Below the pieces are notes generated by a model. That model was not told the origin of the DNA. It made no database searches and saw only the letters and a program-made list of their open reading frames with translations. Position numbers and translations under genes: made by a program. From positions 12,732,026 to 12,796,025 of the forward strand of contig VZDJ01000594.1 of assembly GCA_008694505.1 (NCBI GenBank): a stretch of DNA of 64,000 nucleotides, read 5' to 3'. This stretch comes from Cyanoderma ruficeps (lineage: Eukaryota > Chordata > Aves > Passeriformes > Timaliidae). Shown here one piece after another: positions 24,788 to 36,669 of this stretch (position 1 is the stretch's first letter; each line of letters begins with the position of its first letter).

Positions 24788-27700
24788 CAGACCGGGGGCC
24801 AGAGAACAAAACTCTCCTCCCTTGGACATAGTTAAATTCCTTGTCCCCCAGCCTGGAGAAATGCCCTCTACTGGTTCAGAAAGACTTTTTTTTTTCAGTT
24901 TCTCCATAAACTTGCCCATTTGCCACCTTCAGGTCTAATAATTTCTCACCCTCCTTTGGTTAGCTCCTACAGTACTGCTTGGTTCATGTCATGCTTTTTT
25001 TTGGACCATGGGAGATACCTCAGGAAGGGATGGAAATGGAACAGTGGAAAGAAGTAAGTGTAATAACCTTGTGAATGCTAAACAGTAAAAACTGCATCCC
25101 AGACACAAACATGGGGAAAAACCCCTAAAAACAAAATCAAGTTGCATTCCATTGTATGATCTGCTTACCTAGCCTTTTAAAGAAAGCAAGAGAAATGCCC
25201 AAATATTAGAGGAAAAGATGGTTTGTGCTGAGAACATTATTCATTTTCAAGTCATCAGCAGTCACAAATGCTTAATATTTCTGTCAGTCTCCTCGTGGAC
25301 TCTAGGGAAACGTTGCTACTGAAATAGCCACCTGATGGAAAACAGCAACAGTACAAACTAGTTCTGGGTGGAAAATACTCTAATCTGTAGGATTTGCTGA
25401 GGGAGTTAAGGAAGGCAACACACAAGCAGGAGCCAGGAAATACAAAGACTGTTTTTTTTGACAAAAACGTAGGTGAATGGCTGCAAGTTTCAAGACACTA
25501 CTTTTGTATTCCCCCTCATAAAACAGCACCTTTGAGCACTCCAGAAGCCCCTTGTCTACATTGCACTAAAGCACGTGTTCATTTGTTGGGATGTGGGAGC
25601 TAGGGCAGAGGTGTAAAAAGGCAATGTTAGTGGCAGAGGAAGCCTGTCTGCTCAATACACAACCTCTCTGTGGAGGGAACAATTTTGCTGCACCAGCAGA
25701 CCCCAACAGTTTATGGAAAATGTATAAACACCAGTCAATGATTTCCCTTCATGTTCCTATTCCTGGGGTAAGTTGGACCTCACAAACTATGCTGAAGCTG
25801 AGTACCATCCCCTGCTACTTATCCCCATTACCTCATGTTCTCTGGTGACTGCCCTTTCTGCCTTCTATCTTGCAGCAAGGGAACCAAGGTACTTGAAAAT
25901 GTCTTCTGTCGTCTTGAACCCTAACAGATATAACTGCTTTTCTAGTCCCTACTCAGTGCACCTCATTCCTTTGACAGAAGTACTTCCTCCCTCAACTGCT
26001 TCCTCCTTATTTACACCCCTTTCATCATGATTACCCTAAATTACTGCTGCTAACTGAGCTGCCTAGCTAGGAGCACAGACAAGATGAGCTCCTGGTTCAG
26101 TCAATGGAGAGAGACCAGAACCTTCTGGCAGTGGCTGGGTGACCTGGGTTGCCCTCCAAGGGTTTCTCTTTTTGTTGACTGCAGAGGGAGCTGAAAGCCA
26201 GCAGGATGCCAATTTGTCTGCCTGAGGTGAGATAGAGCAGTACCATTGCATGGACAGGACAGGACACTTCAGGCCAAGCCATCCAACAGTGCAACATTTG
26301 AACAGCTCACAAGAATTCAGCTGTTCCAAGAAAGCAGCAGAGATGAGAACACATGAAACTGACTCAAGGCAGGGAAAAATGGCAAACAATTGCCCCTTGT
26401 TGAAATTTATGCTTCTCTTATACTTACGCATGGACTCTGAAGACAGAAAAGAGCATGGAAGGCAGAGGTTCCCCAGAGACAATCTCAATTCATGAAGCTT
26501 CAGTGGATTTTGCTATCGCTAAACTTACTAGCATGGGACTCAAACCTCTTACTTGTGTTTGTATTACAAAAATACTATTATGACTTTCTAGTTGTCTTAT
26601 GGCTCCTTGTACTGCCATCCATTGCTCCCTCACTATTGCTGAGGAAGAACTTGAGCAGAACTTTACCAGAACTACCAAAAAGAGAAAACAGTTAAGGGTT
26701 TCTACATAACACTCAAGGTTCAAAGCTTTTTTTCAGCCTGGGCTTGGTCCCAATGAAATGGGAAGTTTTTTTAGTTGATTTCTTTGGGGTTTTTTTTCAG
26801 AATCCAAGGACCTAGACTTCTCCAGCTCCAATTAAATAAAAAAAAGCACACAGGAACACTCTGGACAACCTCTTTTATGGTATCCTGGGGTAATTACCTA
26901 CTCACTTCAGCTGCTACAGCCCTGCACCTGGAGACCCCAGAATACACCAGTGGCCTCACTGCTGCTCACCATTAACTCCTTGTTTCCCACCTCCCTTCTC
27001 TGCTAGCTCGTGTGTGAATACTGGAGGGAGAAACCCAAGGAATTTCTAGTCCTACTCTAATTTGTCTCTGATCCTAGAAAACTGAACATAAGTTGTCCTG
27101 TAGAATGCAAGGAAACTCTCCCCTAAGCACTCTGTTTCCTCCATCTTGATTCAAAGTTGAAACTAGATTGAACAAAAATTAAAAGAAACCAAACATCAAC
27201 TACTTACTGGCCAAATAAATAATGGACAAAGGGCTCAGGCATCCTGGGAGGAGCAGAACCAATACAGGTGGGAGAGAAGACTGATAGACACAAACTGTCT
27301 AACAAAATGGTGTAAAGAAATATTATAGATCAACAGGGAACAGGACATTTTTCTTCTATGAATCAGCATGGAAACCTTTCTGTAGATCTCAACACAACAT
27401 GTGCTTTGCCTAAATACTCCACTGAATTCTTTAATTTATAATTTCTGTGATTTACAGGCATAAACTGGATTGTTCTTCTCTGTTTGATCTGAGATACCCA
27501 GCTCTTCCCCGCAATGTCTGATTGTCTTTGACTTTCTGTCTCTAGTTTAAGTGGCTACAATAATCCTAAACAGGGATCTCTACATTTCAGCAGACACAGG
27601 TCACGCAGTAATGACGTTTTTGATAATGGCTCATAGTTTGTTACACTGAGAATCAGGGCATGTCAAGGGACTTCCCACCTGAGATTTACCCACCTTCCCC

Positions 27701-30103
27701 AAAATTATTTTGGAAGGAAAGGAGCAGCAAAGTCCAACATAATATAAAGCACATTTTTGGCTAACATCTGAAATGCCTTCAGATATCATCTAAAGTTACA
27801 CACACATGTCCCCAGTGAAGCCTGAAACAAAGCTCTCAGAGAAGACAGGATTAATTCGAGGTCAGAAGGGCTTTGCTTTCTGTCATAACATTGCCATGAT
27901 GTAGTACCAAACTCATTACTTACTGTGACATGAAGCTAAGAGACTAAGGAATGGTTTAGAGTGTGTTAGCTTATACTCCCCTTCCACTGCAATATCTTCT
28001 CTTGAGGATGGCAGCAAACAATCTAAACAAGGACTTGTGTGTATGGAACAACTTAGTCCCCATGCAAACAATATGGGGACATCAGGGATTTCTGTGAGAT
28101 GTTATGTTTTTGTTGTATCCAAATTGCCTACAGATTTTTCAATGTGTCAGTCTCAGCTTGGAGGGGGCCGTGTTCTTTAATTAAACCAAGTGATTAGACA
28201 GTTGGAAAGCAGGGAAACTAGTTCACAATATGTCATCTGACCTTTTCTGTCTTTCTCCTCAGCTCTGATCAACTGTGAAGCAATTCTGAACTTTTCAAAA
28301 CAATTTGTTCTTCAATTTGGAATAATGACAGTAAACAGTTCTTTAAATAGCCTCATTTGTCAGCTGTCCATTGGGATTAGTTAACATTAAAGAACTGATC
28401 TCCTTTAACTGGATACTTTACCTGTCTACTGCTGACCTTCCATATGATCCCAGGTTGGTTTTGTTCTCCGAGGGTCTTGGGTTCACCAGTTATAAATTTG
28501 GAAGGGACAACTCTAATTGTTTAGCTCTGAAACAGAGAGGTGAGGATTTCCATGGATTCAACTCTTTTTCCGTGTACCAGCTGGGAAAAGACACCTCATA
28601 TTCAGCAAAATACTCCCTGCACTGGAGGTTGTACCATCAACTAAAATTTGGTTGCTTCAAGGATAAGTCATACTTTTGCCTGAACATTTGCCTCTTCTTT
28701 TTGGCCTGGCTGTGTGCTTCTTTAACCTCTGAAAATGAGTTGTTGTTATCTCTGAATTCTCTGTCTACTTTTTTTTGTCAATATAAATAAAAGCTTAGAG
28801 TTGAAGTTATGCTTGTGAGCTGTGTCTGAACAAGCTGACAATAGCAGGTTAAAAAAAAAAGCTACCAGGTTCCAGTTATTTTGAGTATAACGCTCATGCA
28901 TAATATCTCCCCAGAAACTTTAGGACTTTTGTTATGGTCACCCTCATGAAGTTTACACTGAACTTCTTATATACCGTCTGATTAATCTAAGCATACACTG
29001 AAGATGCTTCTGACATTTATGGAGCTACATCAGCATGTGTGGAGAAACTGGGATCCAACAAAAGATCTTAAATCCACCTATAGTGGAAGTCCAGATGAGA
29101 AAAGAGAGTGTAGCCAGTAAAAACCCCTATTATTTACATATCTGTCTGTATAGCAACTATCTTGTATAGCAGTTATCTTCTGCCAATGTCATGGGCCCTC
29201 CACAAAGCTGGATGTCTTGAACAATGCCTCAGTATATTGGATACAAGCTCTGCTCTCTCCCTGCTTCAGCTATCCTTGATTGCACACTTCCAGGTACTGA
29301 TTTCCAGATTAAGAGAGTTTTTATTTCAGACTTTTCACACGCTGTCAACGTGGTGTTTGATTACATCAATAGAGGCAAAATATCAGTGCTTAGTGGAAAT
29401 AAAGAGATTTTTTTAAGCGGGGAGATCTATTTTTGTCACTTCCTCCTGTGGGACAGGTTATCAAGATGACCTGCAAACAGCATTGTGGCACAGAACAGCT
29501 CACTGTTTGGGAGGTGAGGGGAGACAGATGGTATTTAAGGTGTGTCATAAACAGTGAAGGATTCTTTGGACAATATCCTAATAAATACTCTAAAAAGAAA
29601 CTGCCAGACTCTCATAACTCAATATACAGACTGTCATCCTTTCCTCCTGCTCTATGATCTAGCTAAGGTTTGCCTTTTAGTATTGCCACAATAGACTCGG
29701 CTATAAGGACAAACTTTGGACTCACTGATAAGAGATTCTGAAGGTATGGGCAGCACCTGTGCAGGAATCAACAGAATGAGTGTGCTTGTCTTCAGGCTGG
29801 AATGCCTTACAAGGCCTACACCTGCCCCTCAGAGGTATTTTTCCAATTGTGGTGTAGATCATGGACCCAGCAGGTCCTATGGGCCCTACTTTAGCCTGGT
29901 ACAGTGTCAAAAAGCAGAATATGACCATAATTCTAGGACCAATTACCTCCCACAGAGAGAGGAGGACTCTAGTTGTGCACTGTTTGGCTCCAGATTCAGA
30001 GTTCTCGCAGGCTTTTACCTCTGTTTGGTGGGTTCAGAAGTAAGACTCTTTGGAAGGCATTCCCCAGGAGGAAGCCCCCAGTCATCTCTCAGCAGACCTG
30101 TAA
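24788..30103. other. Unique non-coding stretch, nothing recognised
   Basis: More than 5 kb without a supported gene, RNA or classifiable repeat. The longest frames (26063-26488 minus, 28371-28790 plus, 29716-30210 plus) have no recognisable domains, and no conserved splice pattern was found. AAATAAA-type strings are common here by base composition. Confidence 0.5.
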
Positions 30104-30118
30104 GGGAGGGAGGGAGGG
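30104..30118 (+). other. G-quadruplex motif, single-nucleotide loops
   Basis: Four GGG runs (30104-30106, 30108-30110, 30112-30114, 30116-30118) are separated by single A residues. This is the most compact class of intramolecular G-quadruplex motif. It is also a short (GGGA)n microsatellite. No nearby promoter or gene was recognised to give it a role. Confidence 0.85.
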
Positions 30119-30479
30119 AGATGAGTCAGTTAGTGCCAAGAACTGGAAGAGAACCCATGTGTTGTCCTGAAAAAATCCTTCCCTTTCCCCAGTACTGGGG
30201 GCCACTGTAACTCCCCTCGTCATTTTTGGGTTGAAGCTTTCTGGTCCTGCTTCTGGATTGACTAAATCTGCTCTTTGTTATCCCCTAAGTCCCTCAGAGG
30301 GAAAGAGTATGGTAACTTACTTGACACAGTGGTCACCTTCCTCCCAGACCCAATTAGCTCCAGGAATGGAGCCTTGAGACTGCCTTCCTACTTGGACTTT
30401 CTCCAGGGAGACCACTAGACCAGACAGCCACTGTTGCCATGAGCAGGGTGTTTCTACCAGGAGTGCTGACAGCCTGTTT

Positions 30480-30625
30480 TCATCAGCTCCGAATGGAAAA
30501 ATTGTTTGGAAAAAGGCCTGAAATGTTTATCAAAGAGCCACGGCATTTAGTGTAAATGATGAAATGACGGCAAATTAATCTCACCCACCATCGCCGCTAT
30601 CAGGAACCGTGGGCCGTGATAGCTG
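30480..30625. promoter_or_regulatory. Candidate conserved non-coding element
   Basis: A run of unique AT-rich sequence retains CpGs (CCACGGCATT, TGACGGCAAATTAATC, CATCGCCGCTATC, GAACCGTGGGCCG). It includes an inverted heptamer, GCTATCA/TGATAGC, near its right end. CpG retention next to the TTAATC homeodomain-like core suggests constraint. This is inference only. Confidence 0.25.
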
Positions 30626-31779
30626 TGAAATGGTCAGTGGGAGTTTCACCCCCTACACTGTGTGCAGTGGTTTCATAGGCAACTCTTGTCTTTCAGCTGA
30701 AATGCAGCTGCTTCTGGGGTGGGTCACAAGCTCTGCAGGGCACCAGCAGAGTTCAAAGGTGGCCATTGCACTGGTCATGGCTACTTCATGCTGCTGCATC
30801 TGCCCATGGCCTTTGGAAGCCTTTTGCCTTACACTGTTAAGTTTCTCATGACAGGGACCAGCCTGTTGTTTTATGCTGTGATGAGAATTAATAATCCTCA
30901 TCATGGCTGATGATGTAAACATGAGACTGTCTGAGTTGTAAGGGCTAGAGGCCACAAGGAGAATGGCTCTTTGGATGTCTTGTGGTAACCCCAGGGAAAT
31001 CTTTCCTTTCCTTAGCAGTCATGAGTTCAGGCTGTTCCTCTAACAAAAACTACCCCTCAGGCCTTTCTGACTCATTTGCAGAGTAATAATTAGGAAAGAA
31101 GAATTTCTTCCACTCACTTGGCATCACCATTGCTTGTGAAGCCCTTCTGGTAAAGAGTGTTACTTCTGTGCACAGAAAAAAGATTTTAATCTTACATGGG
31201 CTATAGCAATCCCATGTAAAACATTCAAAAACGCATTTTTAAAAGTTAGGCTTCTATCTCTTATGGGCCAAGATTTATCTTCTAAACTGGGAACTGGGTG
31301 TAATGTTGTGGTGGGATATTTCTCTTCAGTGTGCAGGCAGCCTGAAGCTGTCAGTCACAGGGCTACACTTTGCACTCACCTTTGGATGTCAGTGTGGTGG
31401 CAGGTCTACACACCTTGGAAACATCACTGACCATTTTCAAGGGCAGAGTAAATGGAAATAAAAGTATCATGCAGCAGACAAAGGAAGAAGAAAGGAAGAT
31501 TCACTAAGCCTTTCTTGTATCTGTGATCACTGTTAACTCAACAGATGCTTAAGAGGAATGCGACATCCAAATTCATGTGATGTTGCTGAGCAGGGAATCT
31601 AGTCTTTCTTTTTCTGAATGGTTAAAGCAGAGAGCTCAGTATTTTGCTTGGAGATTTCCCCAATGCCTAGAGCTGACCAACACTATCTCACCATGCCTAG
31701 AGAATGAGCAATGTGCAAGTGGACCGCTGATGACATAGAGGCACCTTGTTTCCTCTGCTCAGCCTGTTGCCCTTCACCC

Positions 31780-33500
31780 CTCACTCAGGACTTATTAAGC
31801 CCAGAGTTCATTAGGATTCTCTTCTGCTTTGCCCTTGCTGCTCAGCATTTGCCCAGAGCTGAAGATCCTGAGAGGTGCTGGGTATGAGACCGGAGCGAGG
31901 GCTGGAGTGAAAGCTATTGTTGCTCTTATCGCACTGTGAGGTTTGCTGAATTCCAAGAAAATCATCTGGTACTTGGCTTTCCCCACTTCCCTGGCCACCG
32001 TGAGGTTTTAGGACAATCCCTAATCTGTTCCCTTGTGAACACTGAGGGCCTTTCTTGTGGGAAACAAGTTTGCAAGTTCAGTTGTTTCTATCAAAGATGA
32101 GAGAACATCCAAGCAGCGCCAGACAGTACAAGCTTCCCCCACAGGCACTCTGGCTCTGGCATCCCACACTGATCTATCACCACCAGGACCCACAGCACAA
32201 GCCAGCATCTCTGTCCCGAGCAGCCACCTCCTCCACCTCCGCTCATAGCCTGCGTTCCTGGCTGCCTACCTCGCCTCCTCTCCGGCAGAGCTGCCAGGGA
32301 AAGGAGACACAGTGCAAGGCCTGGGAAAAGCTGACACTGGCTTTTCTCTCCCCTCACAACTGCCTGTGCACAAAAGAACACCTGCAGGCACACAAACCTT
32401 GTGCTTGAATGTGTGACTAGGACCCACATCCCACTTGGGGGGGATGGCTGTGATGTCTGAACTCTGCAGGGTTCTGGCTGGCAGTGGAAGTGGAGCAGGG
32501 ATGTGCCTTGTTGGGGTAGGGGAAGAAAGGTGGCACTTGGGGAGCAGCACAATGATGAGGTGGCAGTGAGGACTGGGGTCCTGATTCTCTCCCCCCTGTC
32601 CTCCCCCCTCTCCCCCTCCTGTCCCTCACCAAACCTGGTCTTCATCTCTTTATCACGCAGTGCTTTCACTCCCTCCTTGCTAGAGGGAAACAGCCACCCA
32701 AGAAGCAAGAAAGAGTGTCTCTCTTGATGCTATCAAAATCATTACTGTGTCGCTTCTGATGCCTTGGTTTTGGGTATTGAAGAGCACAATTCACCAGTCC
32801 TGCTTCCCCATAGAGCACTTCTGCCACCACCCAAGCCTCATCTCTCTTGCAAGAGGTGCTGGTGACAAAATTCAAATCCAAAGATTTGGGACACTTCCCA
32901 TGCCTTGCCTCTCTTTCCCTTCACAGCTTGGTCATGACTTTGCATCTCAGCCTCCTGTCAGAAGTCAAGGAGGAAATTTGCTTCCACCTGCCTTCAGGAT
33001 AAGTCTTACTCTTTTCTCCTCTCATTCCACTTGCTGAGCAAACCTAGCCCACTCACTTCACCTCAGAGATGAGGATCAAAGGATCCCCCTGAGTTCTCTC
33101 CTCAGAGTCCTGCTGCAACAACAGGAGCACATCTGGTTGTGGTTTCCTTTGGGAAGGCTCCAGATAGCGGCTGTGTTACCAGCCCACTTAGCTCAGCCAA
33201 CTGCCCCTCTGCCTGTGCCTGCTCCCTGCCTCCCTGCCCACCCCGACCACTGCACAACTGGTGCTCCTTTCCTCTGTCACCTTCACATACCACAGCCTCC
33301 TGGCCAGAGAGGGGCAAAGGAGGGATGAAATATTGCGGGGTCAAGAGATAATGAGAAAACTTGGTGTTTCCTCTTAGCCTTCCACCAGAGGCTCTTGTTG
33401 GAGGGGCTGAGGACATGGGACAGAGCTCCAAACTGAATCGGCCCTTGAAGATGTTTACCGCACCAAAGGACAGAGGGATCTGGCTGAAAGGGGAAGCTCC
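31780..33500. other. GC-richer, stop-poor non-coding block
   Basis: This interval is richer in G and C than its flanks and poor in stop codons on both strands. It yields overlapping open frames, the longest being about 205 codons on the minus strand at 32091-32708. The translations contain low-complexity Gly, Ser and Pro runs and no domain. CpG density is too low to call a CpG island. A regulatory or transcribed role is possible but unsupported. Confidence 0.4.
32591..32625 (-). other. C-rich tract; G-quadruplex motif on the minus strand
   Basis: C-runs at 32591-32596, 32603-32608, 32612-32616 and 32623-32625 are separated by 6, 3 and 6 nt. The minus strand therefore matches a standard four-run G-quadruplex pattern, and the plus strand could form an i-motif. 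Confidence 0.7.
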
Positions 33501-35817
33501 TTTGGCATCCCCTGATTCTCCTCAGTCTGGATCTGAGTAGGCTGTGTCATGAGGACATCAGCAAACCTGCATGAGGTTGCACAGGGGAGGGAAAATGCAT
33601 GCGGAGTCCCTAATGTGGTGGCAGTTGCCAGCTATGGAAATGGGAAGTAAAGCAAACCATCAGGAGTACTTGTCAAAAACACAAGGCTTGGGAGGGTGGG
33701 TAGGAGTTGATTCTTTGCTGGTAAATCACATTGGGTTTCATGGAGAAGCACCTAGGGCAGCCTTGAAACCCACCCATTAGTTCAGTGGGATTTAATGTCT
33801 TCCAGTGAGTAAATACCATCTCATTTTGTTAACACAAAGTGGTCCTCATCAAAGTATTGGCAAGATTACAACAATTTTTCATAAATCCAGCAAATTGCAG
33901 TCTGCCTACAGTCATCCACTGGAGCCTTTCTTGTCTTACTTTAATTGAACTTTGTGTGGGGGAGGGAAAGGGGATTACATATTTTATTGCTGGGTGTGTT
34001 TTATGGGAGACCTGTCAGCTGGAAGTGACAGTGCCAATTAGGGTTACATGTTTTTATGTGAGTTGCAGAGTCTTGGAAAGCAGAAGAAAAAAGGGGGTGC
34101 AGGCAAGCCAAACTATTTACAGGGATAGGTCTGGGGAAGAGCAAGATGGGAGATACCTTGGTTGCTACCTGTGGCTGTGAGACTTGCCCTCTGTCCTTCT
34201 TCCCTCCTGCCAAAACACACACCCATTCCTCAAGATGTGCCTAGGGAAGATTGGAGGCTTATTTACCACTGCCCTAATCACATCTTTCCCCAGCCACCCA
34301 AGTAAGGCTCATGACTGCACACAGAGTATTTTGTGGTCTTCTTCTACGTGTTTCCATGGGTGTGAAGCAAACACCTTCTGAAGGGAACTCCTTAGGTCTC
34401 CCGTGGGTCACTCTCTGTGATGCAGGTAGTCTCAGAACAGTGTTTTGGGAAGGAAAGGCACAAAAGTCTGGAACACTGCAGGCTCTCTGGTGTCTTACAA
34501 TAAAGTGATTCTAATTCACTGGAACAATGAGCTTGATAAGTGCTGGATTTGCAAGTAACTCCTCACATTAGTGAAGGGACAAGGGAAAGAGAAGGAAGGG
34601 AAGGTACTGTATTTACAGGTAATCTTAACCCTTCAATTTACTCTCTTGAGCCAAGTATCTTGTGGCAAATGCAGCAGCAACCTTTTTGAATTTCAGAGCC
34701 AAAACTTTACTTTCCTATGCCTGAGCATCCTGGACGCTCACTGAGACTGCTGACAATCCCTCTCTTCTTTGCTGTGTCTTTACAGCCAGCAGCTCTGCTT
34801 CTGCCCAAGGCATGACATCTATCAGCCAGCTTCCTAGGCTAGATGGCAAATTCAGCAATCTGGGCAGAGGGGCAGGTGGTGTGGAGGGTCACAGTATGCT
34901 TTGAAAGCCAGGCTGCTCTCCTTTGTGGAAAGGATGGGTGCTCAGGATTTATGCTGCTGTACATGAAAAATAAACACTTGGTCTCCATATGCTTTGCTAG
35001 TCAGCGTGTGCTACCCAGCTGATTCAAACACCCATCCATCAACCCTTCCTTGACTCATCACCACAACACTGAAGTACACGAGGGAGTGAGTACTCCCACA
35101 TGTGGATGAGAGAAGGCTCCGTTTGCCATGAGATGTTGAAATACCCCTTCGAGCCAGCTCCTAATGGAGGCAGTTGGATACAGCATTGCCTTGCTGCTGT
35201 AAACCATAATTTCCAGCTCTGACTAAATGTCCATTTTTTATCTTTCCCTGTGACACAGCATACCTCCTTTGGTAGGCTCAGGGCCCTGTGGGCCAGTGCA
35301 GGAATTTGCTCTTGTGGGGGAGGTGGGATGTTCTCTGTGGTTGGATTTCAGAGCTGCTGGCCATCACGGGTGACAGAGGAGAAGTCCCTTTTGGCAAATG
35401 GGGAGTGATGCTGTCTTACCCATCACCTTTTGCTTGGCTGCTTCTCTGGGTTTCCACTGGAGCACTCTATTCAAAGCCTTGTTTCCAAACAACACTGTCA
35501 CTAATCATAATTTATTCGGACTTTAATGACACATTTGACAGTGACACTGACTGCTGGTGTTTGAGCACCAAACAGGAATTTTAATGAGAAAAGAAGTAAA
35601 ATGAATAATGTGTTAAAAGGGAGATGGGTTTTTACCAAGCTTGTGTTTAAAGAAGATGATGAAGAGTGTGATGAAAGTTTATCTGCATGGTAAGATAGAT
35701 GAACGAGTTGATTCTGTTGAAGGCCAGGTGGCCCAAAGTATTAATTCTTCTTTCCTGGGACTGGACAGTTTTGAACCTGTGCCTTTGGGAGACTAGTAAA
35801 ATATGAAACAGACAGTG
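33501..35817. other. Unique non-coding stretch, nothing recognised
   Basis: No gene, RNA or classifiable repeat. The 35480-35560 part is AT-rich with CATAATTTATTCGG and TTTAATGACA motifs and could be a conserved element, but the evidence is thin. Confidence 0.5.
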
Positions 35818-36669
35818 GGATTGAGTGCTGACTCAGCAGCTTTCCTGATGACACCAAGCTGTGTGGTGGGGTTGGCACGTTGGAGGGAGGGAATGCTATC
35901 CATATGGACCTTGACAGGCTTCTGAACTTTATGGAGTTCAGCAAGGCCAAGAGCAAAGTCCTGCACCTGTGTCTGGGCAATCCTGAGTACAAATGCAGTC
36001 TGGGCAGAGAAGGGGTTGAGAGCAGTCCTGAGGAGAAGGTGTTGGGGCTGTTGACTGACAACAAGCACAACGTGTGCACTCACAACCCAGGGAGCCAGCT
36101 GTAATGTGGGCTGTAAAAAAGCAGTGTGATCAGCAGGTTGAGGGAGGGGATTCTGCTTCTCCACTCCACTGTAGTGAGACTCTACCGAGAGCCCACCACT
36201 CATGTGGCTCTGGAGCCCCAACACTAGAAGGACATGGACCAGAGTAGGCCATGGAGATGCTATAAAGGCATATGAGTACAGGCTTAGAGAACTGGGATTG
36301 CTCAGCCTGGAGAAGAGAAGGCTCTTTGGAGACCTTACAACACCTTTCAGTATCTAGGGGGGCCTGCAAGAGGGCTGGAGAGGGATGTTTTACAAGGGCA
36401 TGTAGTGACAGGACACGGGGGAATGGCTTTGAACTGAAAGGGGATAGATTTAGATTGGATGTTAAGAACTGTGAGAGAAGTGAGGCACTGGAACATGTTG
36501 CCAAGAGAAACTGTAGCTGCCCCATCCCTGAAAGTGTTAAAGGCTAGGCTGGATGAGGCTTTGAACAACCTGGTCCAGTGAAAGATGTCCCTGCCCATGG
36601 TAGGGTGGTTGGAACAACATGAGCTTTAAGGTCCTTTCCAAACCAACCTTTCTATGATTCTGTTCTGTG
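35818..36669 (+). mobile_element. CR1 LINE, 5'-truncated copy (ORF2 C-terminus plus 3' UTR)
   Basis: This is the clearest transposable element in the window. From about 35840 it encodes a decayed version of the C-terminal part of the CR1 ORF2 reverse transcriptase. In the 35880-36104 frame one can read LDRLLNFMEFSKAKSKVLHL, then a SSPEEKVLGLLTDNKHN-like block, both characteristic of CR1. The frame then breaks with stops and shifts. Downstream is the CR1 3' UTR: CTCAGCCTGGAGAAGAGAAG, TGACAGGACACGGGG, CACTGGAACATGTTGCCAAG, GATGTCCCTGCCCATGG, and a terminal TATGATTCTGTTCTGTG that matches the short ATTCTGTG-type CR1 end. The copy is 5'-truncated, as is usual for CR1, and cannot make a working protein. 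Subfamily assignment needs a repeat database. Confidence 0.93.
35830..36115 (+). pseudogene. Remnant of CR1 ORF2 (reverse transcriptase C-terminal region)
   Basis: This is the coding part of the CR1 fragment. It starts inside the reverse-transcriptase thumb/C-terminal region (GATGACACCAAGCTGTGTGG corresponds to the widely conserved DDTKLC-like segment). It continues through the KAKSKVLHL and SSPEEK blocks and is closed by a stop just after a GSQL sequence. The intact family protein is many hundreds of residues long, so more than nine tenths is missing, including the endonuclease and the polymerase catalytic motif. There is no sign of expression or constraint. Confidence 0.75.

Noticed and set aside
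28371..28790. 139-codon plus-strand frame followed at once by AATAAA
   Set aside because: It has no ATG start (begins with TTG) and no recognisable family. AATAAA is frequent in AT-rich DNA, so the combination is probably chance.
29716..30210. 164-codon plus-strand frame
   Set aside because: No domain recognised, three overlapping frames are open in the same place, and it crosses a (GGGA)n simple repeat.
32091..32708. 205-codon open frame on the minus strand, the longest in the window
   Set aside because: Low-complexity Gly, Ser and Pro content, no domain, and several other frames open over the same bases on both strands. This is best explained by stop-poor GC-richer composition.
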